DNA from: Paraphysomonas bandaiensis
Taxonomy: Eukaryota > Chrysophyceae
Assembly: GCA_965644295.1 (NCBI GenBank)
Contig: CBFFRP010000181.1
Span: forward strand, 124,001-188,000
DNA: 64,000 bases
Reading direction: 5' to 3'
This document shows, in pieces, positions 54,100 through 64,000 of this stretch (position 1 is its first letter; each line of letters opens with the position of its first letter). The notes under the pieces are model-generated. The model was not told where the DNA came from and did no database searches. It saw only the letters and a list, made by a program, of their open reading frames with translations. The position numbers were made by a program, and so were the translations under genes.

Positions 54100-56235
54100 T
54101 TACACTCCAACAGCATCATCTTCATGCTCAGTAGAACCAGGGGGCACTTCCTCTCCAACATTTACTGCAACATCATCTACCTCTACCGATTCAGTTCCCT
54201 TTACTTCCTCAGGGGCGGCGTCCACTTCTGCCTCATTTCCTTCATCAGTAGCAGCCTCCAATTCTGCGTCCTTTCCTTCATCAGAAGCAGCCTCCAATTC
54301 TGCCTCCTTTACTTCCTCAGGGGCGGCGTCCACTTCTGCCTCCTTTACCTCCTCAGAAGAAGCCTCTACTTCTTCCCCCTTAACTTCATCAGAAGCAACC
54401 TCCAATTCTGCCTCCTTAACTTCATCAGAAGCAACCTCCACTTCAGCCTCCTTAACTTCTTCAGAAGTAGCCTCTACTTCAGCGTCCTTAACTTCTTCAG
54501 AAGCAGCCTCTACTTCTGCTTCCTTTACTTCTTCAGGAGCAGCGTCCACTTCTGCATCCTTGATATCCTCAGGAGCCGATTCCACTTCTGGTTTCATGAC
54601 TTCCTCAGTAGCGGCCTCCACTTCAGCCTCCTCCACATCTACCGCCTTGACTTCCTCATGGGCGGTCTCCACTTCTGTCTCCTTTACTACCTCAGAAGCG
54701 GCCTCTTCTTCTGCCTCCTTGACATCCGCAGGGGCGGCTTCCACTTCTGGTTCCTTGACTTCTTCAGGAGCCTCCTCCACATCTGCCTCCTTGACTTCCT
54801 CAGGAGACTCCTCCACTTCTGGTTCCTTGGTGTCCCCAGGAGCGACCTCAGGCTCATTGTTTGATTCCGACACATGACTATCAGATTTCGTTACGTATCC
54901 TCCGGCAGAAAAACACTTTGATGACTGCTTGCTGAACTTCTCTGATCCCAGAAGTCTACCCTCTTCTCTAAACTTCTTGTCGTAATGAGTACGGCAATAA
55001 AGGGTCGATCCGTCCTTACGGTAATTGGAAACAGTTATCTGACATCTACATTCCGTGCACTTGGCACAACTGTTGTGGTATACCAAACTATCCAGCTGCA
55101 CCTGAGGGTCATTAGGGTAGACTGCCGTTTCGCATACTGCACATTTCAGGGCATTGCTTGACGAAGCACTCCCAGTTCCTTTAGGACCCGAAAACTTCTC
55201 GGATCCCAGAAGCTTACCCTCTTCTCTGATCTTTTTATCATAATGAGTACGGCAATAAAGGGTCGATCCGTCCTTACGGTAATTGGAAACAGTTATCTGA
55301 CATCTACATTCCGTGCACTTGGCACAACTGTTGTGGTATACCAAACTATCCAGTTGCACCTGAGGGTCATTAGGGTAGACTGCCGTTTCGCATACTGCAC
55401 ATTTCAGGGCATTGCTTGACGAAGCACTCCCAGTTCCTTTAGGACCCGAAAACTTCTCGGATCCCAGAAGTTTACCCTCTTCTCTGATCTTCTTGTCGTA
55501 ATGAGTACGGCAATAAAGGGTCGATCCGTCCTTACGGTAGTTATAAACATTGATCTGACACTTGCATTCACTGCACTTGGCACAACTGTTGTGATAAGAC
55601 AATCCGTCAATTTGGAACTGAGGGTCATTAGGATAGACTGCCGTTTCGCATACTGCACATTTCAGGGCATTGCTTGACGAAGCACTCCCAGTTCCTTTAG
55701 GACCCGAAAACTTCTCGGATCCCAGAAGTTTACCCTCTTCTCTGATCTTCTTGTCGTAATGAGTACGGCAATAAAGGGTCGATCCGTCCTTACGGTAATT
55801 GGAAACATTGATCTGACACTTGCATTCACTGCACTTGGCACAACTGTTGTGATAAGACAATCCGTCAATTTGGAATTGAGGGTCATTAGGATAGACTGCT
55901 GTATCACATTGAGCGCATTTAATCGTGTTACCGAACTTAGTGCTGCCTCCAGTTGATCCTTTAGGTCCAGCAAACTTCTCTGATCCGAGTAATTTGCCTT
56001 CTTCACGAAATTTTTTATCATAATGAGTACGACAATATAAAGTCGTGCCATCTTTACGCCAATTTGATACATTAATTTGACATTTGCATTCAGAACATTT
56101 TGCACAAGCAGAATGATATACAAGTGCATCAATTTGTACTTGTGAATCATTTGCATATACGGATGTATTGCATTGTGCACATTTTACTGCATTACTGCCA
56201 AAATTAAATTTCTTCTTTGGGGCTGCTTCTGTCAT
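54100..56235 (-). CDS. Five-LIM-domain protein with acidic repeat tail
   Basis: Intronless, 711 residues. Five tandem LIM modules of 86 residues follow one another from residue ~18 to ~440. Each has the zinc ligands in C-x2-C...H-x2-C-x2-C-x2-C...C-x2-H form (KCAQCNTSVYANDSQ, YHSACAKCSECKCQI, TLYCRTHYDKK), joined by a GSEKFSGPKGTGSASSS linker. Modules 3-5 are nearly identical at DNA level (258-bp period, about 54934-55706). The C-terminal ~250 residues are a degenerate acidic repeat of ~10-12 residues (EEVKEAEVEAAS type), pI very low. LIM arrays bind actin-related or adhesion partners; CRP/CRIP-like LIM is the closest type by eye. Tandem LIM plus acidic tail suggests a cytoskeletal scaffold. 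Glu repeats appear as GGAGGCAGAAGT-like DNA in the reverse strand. Confidence 0.88.
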   Translation of the reverse strand: MTEAAPKKKFNFGSNAVKCAQCNTSVYANDSQVQIDALVYHSACAKCSECKCQINVSNWRKDGTTLYCRTHYDKKFREEGKLLGSEKFAGPKGSTGGSTKFGNTIKCAQCDTAVYPNDPQFQIDGLSYHNSCAKCSECKCQINVSNYRKDGSTLYCRTHYDKKIREEGKLLGSEKFSGPKGTGSASSSNALKCAVCETAVYPNDPQFQIDGLSYHNSCAKCSECKCQINVYNYRKDGSTLYCRTHYDKKIREEGKLLGSEKFSGPKGTGSASSSNALKCAVCETAVYPNDPQVQLDSLVYHNSCAKCTECRCQITVSNYRKDGSTLYCRTHYDKKIREEGKLLGSEKFSGPKGTGSASSSNALKCAVCETAVYPNDPQVQLDSLVYHNSCAKCTECRCQITVSNYRKDGSTLYCRTHYDKKFREEGRLLGSEKFSKQSSKCFSAGGYVTKSDSHVSESNNEPEVAPGDTKEPEVEESPEEVKEADVEEAPEEVKEPEVEAAPADVKEAEEEAASEVVKETEVETAHEEVKAVDVEEAEVEAATEEVMKPEVESAPEDIKDAEVDAAPEEVKEAEVEAASEEVKDAEVEATSEEVKEAEVEVASDEVKEAELEVASDEVKGEEVEASSEEVKEAEVDAAPEEVKEAELEAASDEGKDAELEAATDEGNEAEVDAAPEEVKGTESVEVDDVAVNVGEEVPPGSTEHEDDAVGV

Positions 56236-57911
56236 AAGAGAAAATACTTTAATTTACACTTTAATTAATATGTAAAATACTTTATTTGGTGAATAGTTTA
56301 AGGAGAAGAATGTGTTTGCATGTATGGTAATGCACCACACATCTCTACAGTAGTTTCTATATATAACAACCACAGTAGTCAACAATCTATATACTGTATC
56401 ACATCATATACACGTGATAGAGGTACATCCTGCGGTATGTATAGTGTACTGGTACAGGTGTGTACCGGATCTTCTGGCTGAAAACATGTGTGATTTTAAT
56501 GGTCCCTCCTAGCACCTTGACTTCCTACTACAGCCGTATTCCACGTAGTATAATATTATAATGACATACATATGTATAAATGCATTATACAGTGCCAGGA
56601 ATACATTAACGGATATTGGTCTTAAGATATATGATATGCTGATGCAGATATCATGCTATCCTACTCATTGGTAGAGATTGATATCGCTGCTGGTTGGTAG
56701 AGATTGATATCGCTGCTGGTTGGTAGATATAGATATCTCTGTGACCCTTGTATTTAAACCGCATGAGTAGCAGCATGGCTTTGTGGTGAAGATAACTGCG
56801 TAGAAGATGTGAAAGGGTAGATGGATCAGAGTACAAGGACATTCGTTACTGTTAGATGCTTCTATTTTACAACGCACTACACTCTGTGCATTGTTGACGA
56901 CGGCGAAATATGATAATGCGTATAATAGTATATCTTCTAAAAGCAGAAGTTATATAGTATATAACAAGTGTAAATGGAATTAGCCTCGCCTTCACATATA
57001 ATGCTTATCGGCAATTCTGTGTGTTATCCTAAATTAATGATAGCATATATTGATGCCTTAGATTGTATTTACTAACAAATTCCAAACCATTTATATATTA
57101 GGGTTGTATGGTGAAGATTACAAAATTCAAGGGAGAATTGGGAATGCATTTATGAGAGTAGGTTCTAACAATAATAAATTCACGGCACTTATACATCTAT
57201 TGTACCCAGATTTCTGTGCTCTGATTATATTTCTGTGCACACAATTACTTGTAAACATCACTTTCCATGTGAACTGTGAACAGAGTTCAATACATTTCTA
57301 GATAGTTGGATATATGACGTAAGCCGATAACTTGTATCCAAAGAACGAAGAACAATAGTTTGTGTGGTAAGAACTAAATACTTTGATCGAGGCATAGACA
57401 AAAGTACTGATTACACTACTTATGTTGACGATATTAATATTTTTCTATCTTTTAAACTGAAATCATGCAGAGGCAGTGGCCTTACAACTATATTTGTTTA
57501 ACTACTTCAGATAGGATATATTATCTATTTCTGATAGGCATTTTTATCGAAATGGTTGTCAGATAGGAAGTGAAATCAATATTCTATTGGAGTATATGGT
57601 GCAAGGAATATATATACTACATTTACAGGAACTAAAGGAAGTATTATGTGTGTAGTGTTTATGTACAACGCTGAATTTTTCAACAATTATACCTTGATAG
57701 TGGATATTATAATATTAGAATAAATAATTAAATCATGTAAAGTAAAAAGTCTGTTCTACCAGGTAACATATATTATTCATACGTTGCATTCAACCTTCAT
57801 TCATATATTGGTATATCGTATATATAACTTGTTTATGGACAACGTGGAATATCATATCGTTACATACTTTGTTAGAGTGAGATCCACAAAAGGGTCTCTG
57901 AACATTGCAAT
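56236..57911. other. Intergenic with a short tandem repeat
   Basis: No gene recognised. Contains the 26-bp tandem repeat listed separately. Confidence 0.5.
56670..56735. repeat. Two and a half copies of a 26-bp tandem repeat
   Basis: ggtagagattgatatcgctg plus ctggtt, repeated twice, then a diverged partial copy (ggtagatatagatatctctg). Confidence 0.85.
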
Positions 57912-58190
57912 TCACTTATAGCCCTTCGACGAAGCTCTATATGCATGTTTGCTGTCAGAAACTTGTCTTGTGACGATCACTTTAGCTTCTGCGGGATCAT
58001 CTGGACACTCGGAAATATCAAACTCGTCATCAAACACCGACTCTAGCTCTTTGATTCGATTCCCGAAAGCTTCACCAATTGCAGGATCCCCTTTAGCTTC
58101 AGGTTTACGATCCGCAGTCTTTATATACTCTCGTTTGAGTGTAGTGGATGAGATAGGAGCGCTATAAGAGCGATGAGGCTTGTGATCCAT
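57912..58190 (-). CDS. Small acidic protein, unknown family
   Basis: 92 residues from ATG 58190 to TGA 57914-57912, no intron needed. Basic/Ser-rich start (MDHKPHRSYSAPISSTTLKR), a Lys-rich linker, then FGNRIKELESVFDDEFDISE, PDDPAEAKVIVTRQVSDSK and a basic end. No membrane segment or recognised domain. The acidic helix followed by a short basic tail could bind another protein. Codon use resembles neighbouring genes better than the surrounding spacer does. Translation could start further upstream but the frame there has no better Met. Confidence 0.5.
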   Translation of the reverse strand: MDHKPHRSYSAPISSTTLKREYIKTADRKPEAKGDPAIGEAFGNRIKELESVFDDEFDISECPDDPAEAKVIVTRQVSDSKHAYRASSKGYK

Positions 58191-58974
58191 TCTTGAACTG
58201 AATAGAATGAAATTATAATCCAATGAAATCAAATGAATTCAATATCAAAATATCAATGAAAGAATATCAAGAGTAATTGTGAGTATGAAAGTACTGAGAA
58301 ATCAAATTACTGATCTGATCATTGCATAACTAAGTTATGCCGCTATATAGGAGGTAATATATATATATATATAGAAGCCTATAAGTACTAACACATCACT
58401 TGATTTTGCTCCAACATATGTTACAAGAACTTTATACCGTATTCTATAGTTCTTAATGAACTAGCTAGGAGAATGTACGTTGTAGTGCAAGGAATTCCTA
58501 TAGGCTACAGGTATGGTGGTCTGTCCTATGTAATGAAGTAAATAGGACTGAATTTATATTTATGACTATTGAAGATACGATTGAAGAATAGCATTATTGT
58601 GGATTGCATGATATGGTGTCTGGTGTCGAATCTGTTTCATTTAGATTTATTTGATTGGATATATCTGTTCTCTGCCTTCGAGATCTTTATATACATTGGA
58701 CTACACTCCAAACTACAAAAATAGAAGGTATACTACAGCAGTAGTATACTATATACGCCATATCCATTTCCACATACTCTGTACATAGAGCAGTGTACAT
58801 ATCTATGTATATATGTATGTAGGTACAAACACACTGTGTATGATGTAAGTATCCTACTATGAGAATCGTGTATATATATATGCATAGAGAGCCTCATAAT
58901 TTACATATCCACAATACAAGGAACACAACCCCCCCCTTCACTTATATACACCTATCTACAGTATCTCCCTTACC
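58191..58974. promoter_or_regulatory. Divergent intergenic region
   Basis: Between the divergent small acidic-protein and GLOD4-Trx genes. Contains TATA-rich tracts (58351-58371) and a run of C (cccccccttc) at about 58930. No defined element. Confidence 0.35.
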
Positions 58975-61069
58975 ATGTCAACCATATCCACACCCCGTAC
59001 CCTTCATTGGGTATTAAAAATTGGCAATTTAAAGAAATCTCTTCATTTCTATGAGTGTGTATTAGGCATGAGAGTATTACGACATGAAGAGTTCTCTGAA
59101 GGTAACTTATTCCTTACTATCCATCTATATACGAAGAGATAAGAGATTTTATATTATTAGGATGTGAAGCCACATGTAATGGTCCATATGGGGGGGCCTG
59201 GTCCAAGACTATGGTGGGATACGGACCTGAAGTATCTAATTTTGTATTGGAACTAACATACAATTACGGTAATATATACTTGTTTAGATATATGTATATA
59301 TGAGTTCATTCAATGCTTGTTCTATAGAATGATATACATGTAACATGTATTCCTTTGGTTTGTTAATTGTCGTTAGAAAGTGTTCGTAGTAGTATGGTAA
59401 CTTGCTCCTTCATTATCAGGCATTGACTCGTACGAGCAAGGAAATGATCTTCAGTATATTGCTTTGCATTGTTTTCCTGCTTTGGAGAGAGCTAGAGCAT
59501 TGGGCTACCAAGTGGTGGATAACCACACTATTATAGGCCCTGACAACTACAAATACCGCATTTTACCGTACATTCCTCATCGCGCTGAGCAGTTTGTTTG
59601 TGTGGCATTAAGGGTGTCTAACATGGCTAATTCGCTCAAGTATTGGGTTGAATTACATGGCATGAAAAAAATTCAAGATATGGAGAATATAGACGGATTG
59701 CAAGCTGCTAAATCTGAAATGATTGGGTTCAGTGAGGAAGATTGTTTACTGCAACTGATCGAGGTATAACATGGCATTTTCTAGAGTTTTTTATACGGAG
59801 TCCAATATTTTATAACTTCACATATGTGCAAGACTGACTGCTGTGTTTTGTAAGGTGGGAGATGGAGAGGCAGTGGATCACGCTCTCTCCGGAGGTCGCG
59901 TGGCTTTCGCTTGTAAGTCAGTACCGGAAATATTCAACAAGGTATCAGTGTGTACGATACTTTATAAGAATCGCGTAAATATTTTTCACTGTAGGTTTCT
60001 TCCGAAGGATATGTAATTCAAACCCCCCCGCTCACACTTCCGACCCCGGGGAAAGCTGACGTAGTTGTGACCATATTGCAAGACCCTGATGGGTAAGGAA
60101 CAATTTATGAAGTTTGCGTATTGTTATGCTAGCTATATTACCTTGCACTATTCTATATACTTGCTGAAGAAAAAGCTTAATATACCACTTCTGGTTTTTT
60201 ATTTGTCCGTTTTTGTAGATACGAAATTTGTTTTGTCGAGGATGACGCGTTTTATGACTTAGCGACCCCAAAGTACGACGTAATCGATTGGGAAGAACGA
60301 GGTTCTAGAGGTGGAGATGGAGTCCCGCTGAAGAAGGGTCGAGATAACACGACGCCCACAGCAGGTGTCATTTACAAAATGACATATATTATGTGCTACC
60401 GTCTAATGTTGTACATACTTGGAATACATTTTTGAAATTTGTGTGCGTCCACATTCCGTGTTTTTTAATCCGGTTCCGATTTTTATAGGGGAGACAGCTT
60501 TGCTTCAGATCATCACTTCTGAAGAAGACCTTAAGCAGGCGATAGCACGGGCTGATGCGGGTATATATACATATAGAAATGCATGCATTTGTAATACTAT
60601 TTTGCAGCATCTAAAACTATGGTCATTGACTTTGGTGCCTCCTGGTGCAAGAATTGTAAGAAAGTAAGTAATTTATTGCGCCATACTATTGCCTTTGTGT
60701 AATAGCAGTATAGATCTCTAGCCAAGTGAAAAATCTGGCGGATGTCTACAAGAATAGTGTTGTGGTTACTGATGTTGACATCGACGACTGTGAGGATATT
60801 GCCGATGAATATGGAGTCACTTCTATTCCGAGGTATTTGTGCTTTCTGCTATGGTTGATTACTATGCGTGTACTGCTATTCTACGTAGTTGAATAGATAT
60901 TAAATTTGTATTGAGTGTACTGTTGTACATGCTTCTATAATTCTGTGTCTCGAATCTCTAACGTTTTGATCGTGTCAGATTCATTGCCCTCAAGAATGGC
61001 CAGAAAGTGGATGACTACTTGGGATCCGGTGCTGAACAGTTGGCTGCATTTTTTGCTAAGCTGGCATAG
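58975..61069 (+). CDS. GLOD4-type glyoxalase fused to a thioredoxin domain
   Basis: Ten exons: 58975-59101, 59161-59268, 59420-59763, 59855-59941, 59995-60092, 60219-60364, 60489-60560, 60608-60667, 60727-60832 and 60979-61069; 412 residues. The exon 8/9 junction is the weakest. Residues 1-~290 match GLOD4: ALHW-like [59 protein letters not shown], the second VOC half ([26 protein letters not shown]) and [20 protein letters not shown]. After a Lys/Gly linker (~300-320) comes a thioredoxin fold: [57 protein letters not shown]. The active site is WCKNC in place of WCGPC; cis-Pro is in SIPR. GLOD4 has no settled enzymatic activity. A redox partner role for the Trx domain is inferred. I know of no described GLOD4-Trx fusion. 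Confidence 0.87.
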
Positions 61070-61380
61070 ATTCGCCTTCTGCCGAAATGCGCATATCTAG
61101 TCTATTTTGTAGTACGTGACTATTTAGTGGGATGTTGAGCTGGCAAGAAATGAAGCAGTATGTGGCCATTTTTGTTTTTCGTTATTGCATACAGTACTGC
61201 GTACATAATGTTCGTAATAATATGGACATCTTGCTAGCACGTTTCGCATTGGTAGCTTTACGTACTCGTTTTGAGGTATGATCGACAATTATTAGAGAAC
61301 GTGTTTGTGAACCCATCTATACAATAGTTGTGAGTATCATTGAGAGATATCGAAAAATTACAGTAGCCATATAATCTCAT
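61070..61380. other. Intergenic, 3' flank of the fusion gene
   Basis: No gene recognised. Confidence 0.4.
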
Positions 61381-61720
61381 AGCTTTGGGATCTATTTTAG
61401 TGGAATTTCCTAGTCACACCAAAATTGGTGTAATAACCTAGTCAAAAGGTAGAAAAATCTAGTCACTAAATAATTAGATTTTACTCATTACAATGACTAG
61501 GTTGACTAGGTGGAAGTGGGTATTGGTTCTACTTCACCTGCTATGACCTCATGCTTCTGTAATGCGTAGTTATAGGCGAGTACAATTCATGACTAGGTTT
61601 AATACTATAATTGGCTAGGTTGAGTCATTTATTGCTTTGACTAGGATTTTACACCGAAAATAGTATGACTAGGAAATTCAACAAAATTGACCAGGTTGAA
61701 CAATATATCTCCATAGCTTT
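61381..61720 (+). repeat. MITE-like foldback repeat, copy 2
   Basis: About 340 bp whose two ends are inverted repeats of each other: the start (gggatctattttagtggaat, ttcctagtcacacc) pairs with the end (gactaggaaattcaacaaaa ... gaacaatatatctccatagc). Its left 150 bp match the reverse complement of 28040-28216. Rich in CTAGTCA words. Non-coding; probable miniature inverted-repeat transposon. No clear target duplication seen. Confidence 0.8.
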
Positions 61721-62052
61721 AATCATGTGACCTTTTTAAGGAATTTTACGTACGGTCAAGAAGGAAATATGGCTAGCCAGTATGCAGCTCCACAGACTTA
61801 CTCGATCACTACGAAAACACTCTAACGAGGAACTATAAAACTACAATCGTTAACGTTTTAAGAAATAACCGACCGGCTACATCACTCGTTAAACTGTGTT
61901 TACTGGTCCGCATGAAACTACAGTAATCAGAAATGTCAGCATAATTGCGATAAATACTCAGTTTACACATATGAACGAAATATACAGACTCAACAATATA
62001 TTTATGTAAGGCATATGAAGTGTGTAGGCACTGAGAATACGGCATGTGTTTC
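61721..62052. other. Intergenic or 3' untranslated region
   Basis: No gene recognised; the downstream gene ends somewhere in 62050-62100. Confidence 0.35.
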
Positions 62053-64000
62053 TTACACGTTTGCTCTGTTCTGCATATTGGGCTCTGATCTCCGCAAGCT
62101 CCTGTGTTACATATTAAATGCATAATATCACGCTATTCTTAGTCACAGTGTACACTTCAAAACCCAACTTACCCGTTCTTCCTCATCATCGTAATCGTCA
62201 TCTTCGTAATCATCAACTGTGTCATCTTCCACTTCCACTTCCACTTCAACACAATCTTCATCGCCTGGAGAGCATTCTTCCCAGTCATCAATTTCTTCCA
62301 ATGTAATTGTTTTGGGTTGCGTCAACGTTGTTATCTGCATCATTAATATACCACACATTATTCGTATGCATAATCTCCGTAACAGTGTCTTCTCAAAATG
62401 TAACACTTTTACAATTCGAATTACCTTTCCATTGGAGTCAACTTCAACTTCCATCTCTACACAATCAGGATCTCCTTCCTCACACTCCTCCCATTCATCG
62501 TCGTCTACTTCAACTGCGCGCATACTTAATATGCTTTTGAACATACACGAAAACACATGGCATAAGGCGTAAACCACATTGCAGCGCCAACCCATTCCCA
62601 TGAAACTACAATACTAAGGCTTCTCACCTTCATTTAACAAAAGACCCTTCTCAATCTCTGAATATGCCGCAAATGCCGCTTGGATCTCCCTCGGAGGATT
62701 GTTCACGTCATATCCACCAGTATCTTCTACAACGACCATCATACGGTCCAGTCTCTGATTATAATTCACAGTGATAACAATCAGAATAATTTGATGTTAA
62801 ATACTGTAAATCACACAAGAGAAAATAATATATCGCATGCTGTAATCTACGCTTGCTGTTCGTCATATCACCTCCTTAGCAGACTTATAGTTTCTGTGTC
62901 CGAGGTCACACACAGCAGCGTTAAAATAAATTCCTTTAAGCATACTATAATGGTTTCCTATTTTGACTCCAGCCGCAAGTCTTTCTGCCTTTTCAATTGT
63001 GGTTCGCCACATAGCCGACGCCTGCATGCATAAATGTTATTAATTACGTTACCCTTGTCAGCAGTAAATGTATTGGTAGTGCCTACCAACTCAATAGTGC
63101 ATAAATTATATAAAGCATAACACTTTACAAGAAGTGTACAAAGGCACAGTGCGTCACACTGATAATGTAGATTGAAAAGTATTCTATCGGGTAGCACAAA
63201 CATGTACGGATTTTATACACATTTACCTTACTATACTGTTTCAAGTTGCAGTGGAGGATTGCAGCGAGCTGAAGACAACCAATGAACTCCCTCGCAATAC
63301 TCTTATTATCCGTGAAGTCAAAGTGTTTCTTCATCAATTCTGAACACAAATATCAGCAAGATATATTACGACGTATGTAACGCCCAGTATACAGCGCTTT
63401 AAAAATCTAATTACGAGTTGGAATAACCATAGCAGAGAAATAATCGTGGAGCAGTATCATGAAAATAGCAGAAAAGCGCAACGCAAAATCTTCTATCGTA
63501 CAATAAATTCGATAGGTTGTGGCGTAGCATACTATGTACACCGTACCTACTGCCTTCAGTTCATATTTCAGAGCTTCTTCGTTGTACTCTCTTGCAACAT
63601 CAGTAGATTTGTCCTAACATGACGTGCACGGCATTAAGATGCGTCACTTCTATGCATATTTAACTCCACAGTAGCAATACTACCGGTATATATCAACAAA
63701 CGTTGAACTCATACGCTTATTGGGCATGGTATATATGTAACCTACTGAAATACACTACAGAATACCTGCAGCATGGTGAACTGGTTGTACATCAGTTCTC
63801 CGAGGTTATGGTACATCAGCGCAGACATATGTTGAGCAAAAGGCTTGCTCTTCTCGTGCAAAAGAGTGTATAGCTTGTTCAGAACCTTCAGTACTTCATT
63901 GGCAATTGACTTTTTCTGACCTGCACGTAACCAAGCTATAAAAGTGCGTGCCACATAATTATCAAACTACATACCAATATTTGTCAGGGCGTGAAACAAG
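62053..64000 (-). CDS. Helical-repeat protein with WEEC acidic motifs (5' end outside window)
   Basis: Partial; continues past the window's right end. Exons read right to left: 64000-63975, 63920-63766, about 63615-63547, 63341-63228, 63021-62870, 62753-62630, 62522-62427, 62339-62176, then a last short exon near 62105. The last exon and stop are uncertain. The first half is alpha-helical, TPR-like (LTNIGQKKSIANEVLKVLNK, MYHNLGELMYNQFTM, VAREYNEEALKYELKA, LQLAAILHCNLKQYSK, YFNAAVCDLGHRNYKSAKE). The end is acidic with a motif given twice: DDDEWEECEEGDPDCVEME and IDDWEECSPGDEDCVEVEV, consensus W-E-E-C-x2-GD-x-DC-V-E-[MV]-E-V-E-V, then a poly-D/E stretch. No family recognised. The paired Cys in an acidic setting could bind metal or form disulfides (inference). 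Confidence 0.65.

Noticed and set aside
54124-54877. Plus-strand Leu/Phe/Ser-rich open frames opposite the LIM gene
   Set aside because: Antisense shadows of the acidic repeat tail; low-complexity and no start context.
60722-60832. Acceptor at 60720-60721 for the second thioredoxin exon
   Set aside because: Every usable phase from that acceptor meets a stop or breaks the VKNLADVYK helix; the acceptor at 60725-60726 with donor 60668 keeps frame.
62219-62572. Plus-strand Ser/Thr-rich ORF
   Set aside because: Antisense of the acidic WEEC exons of the minus-strand gene.

Overview
The window is nuclear DNA of a eukaryotic microbe. Genes are split by many short introns (about 50-150 bp, GT..AG, often starting gtatgt/gtaagt), intergenic DNA is AT-rich and full of tetranucleotide microsatellites, and genes lie on both strands without operons. 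The gene set (cyclin Y-like, TBC1D12/14-like RabGAP, NME7, RPA3, rififylin/CARP-like RING protein, GLOD4, multi-LIM protein, PX-PH protein, P-class PPR protein) together with an internal TTAGGG tract suggests a unicellular relative of animals, perhaps an ichthyosporean. That placement is inference; a stramenopile or other protist is not excluded, and the S/T/P-rich linkers of the 20.4 kb surface protein also occur in stramenopiles.

Layout. 0-0.7 kb: 3' end of a cyclin Y-like gene. 1.1-10.1 kb: a recent tandem duplication of an ankyrin-PP2C phosphatase gene on the minus strand. The left copy is intact; the right copy has an 11-bp frameshift and an internal duplication in its catalytic exon. 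Between them lie a degraded retroelement ORF and one arm of an inverted dispersed repeat. 10.9-12.8 kb: a RING-ankyrin-2OG/Fe(II) oxygenase fusion gene, followed by a short interstitial telomere-type tract. 13-16 kb: repeat-rich, mostly non-coding. 16-17 kb: a RING-H2 protein with three SAP-like motifs. 17.57-20.14 kb: a complete PIF/Harbinger-type transposon with terminal inverted repeats and a TAA target duplication, but with broken genes. 20.4-22.2 kb: a type I surface protein. 23.8-26.6 kb: a mitochondrial-type protein of about 19 helical repeats. 26.6-29.6 kb: non-coding DNA, small ORFs and a MITE-like repeat. 29.6-31 kb: a sugar-lactone oxidase with a signal peptide. 31.4-33.8 kb: a PX protein with four PH domains and a gene-conversion patch. 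35 kb: a small membrane protein. 36.8-40 kb: RPA3 and NME7 genes separated by a triple 19-bp motif. 40.6-42.2 kb: a coiled-coil protein. 43-46.4 kb: a 15-exon PPR gene. 46.9-47.9 kb: retroelement debris. 48.3-52 kb: a 14-exon TBC RabGAP gene. 54.1-56.2 kb: a five-LIM protein with an acidic repeat tail. 58-58.2 kb: a small acidic protein. 59-61.1 kb: a GLOD4-thioredoxin fusion gene. 61.4-61.7 kb: a second MITE-like copy. 62-64 kb: the 3' part of a helical-repeat protein with WEEC-type acidic motifs.

The genes do not form one pathway. Most are housekeeping or signalling genes: Rab and phosphoinositide membrane traffic (TBC, PX-PH), cytoskeleton or microtubules (LIM, NME7), organelle RNA (PPR and helical-repeat protein), replication (RPA3). 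The most novel items are domain fusions (GLOD4-Trx; RING-ANK-2OG oxygenase), the four-PH PX protein, and the evidence for recent duplication, conversion and transposition. Exon models were built by eye from splice sites and reading phase; for most multi-exon genes every exon phase closes without a stop, which is the main support given.
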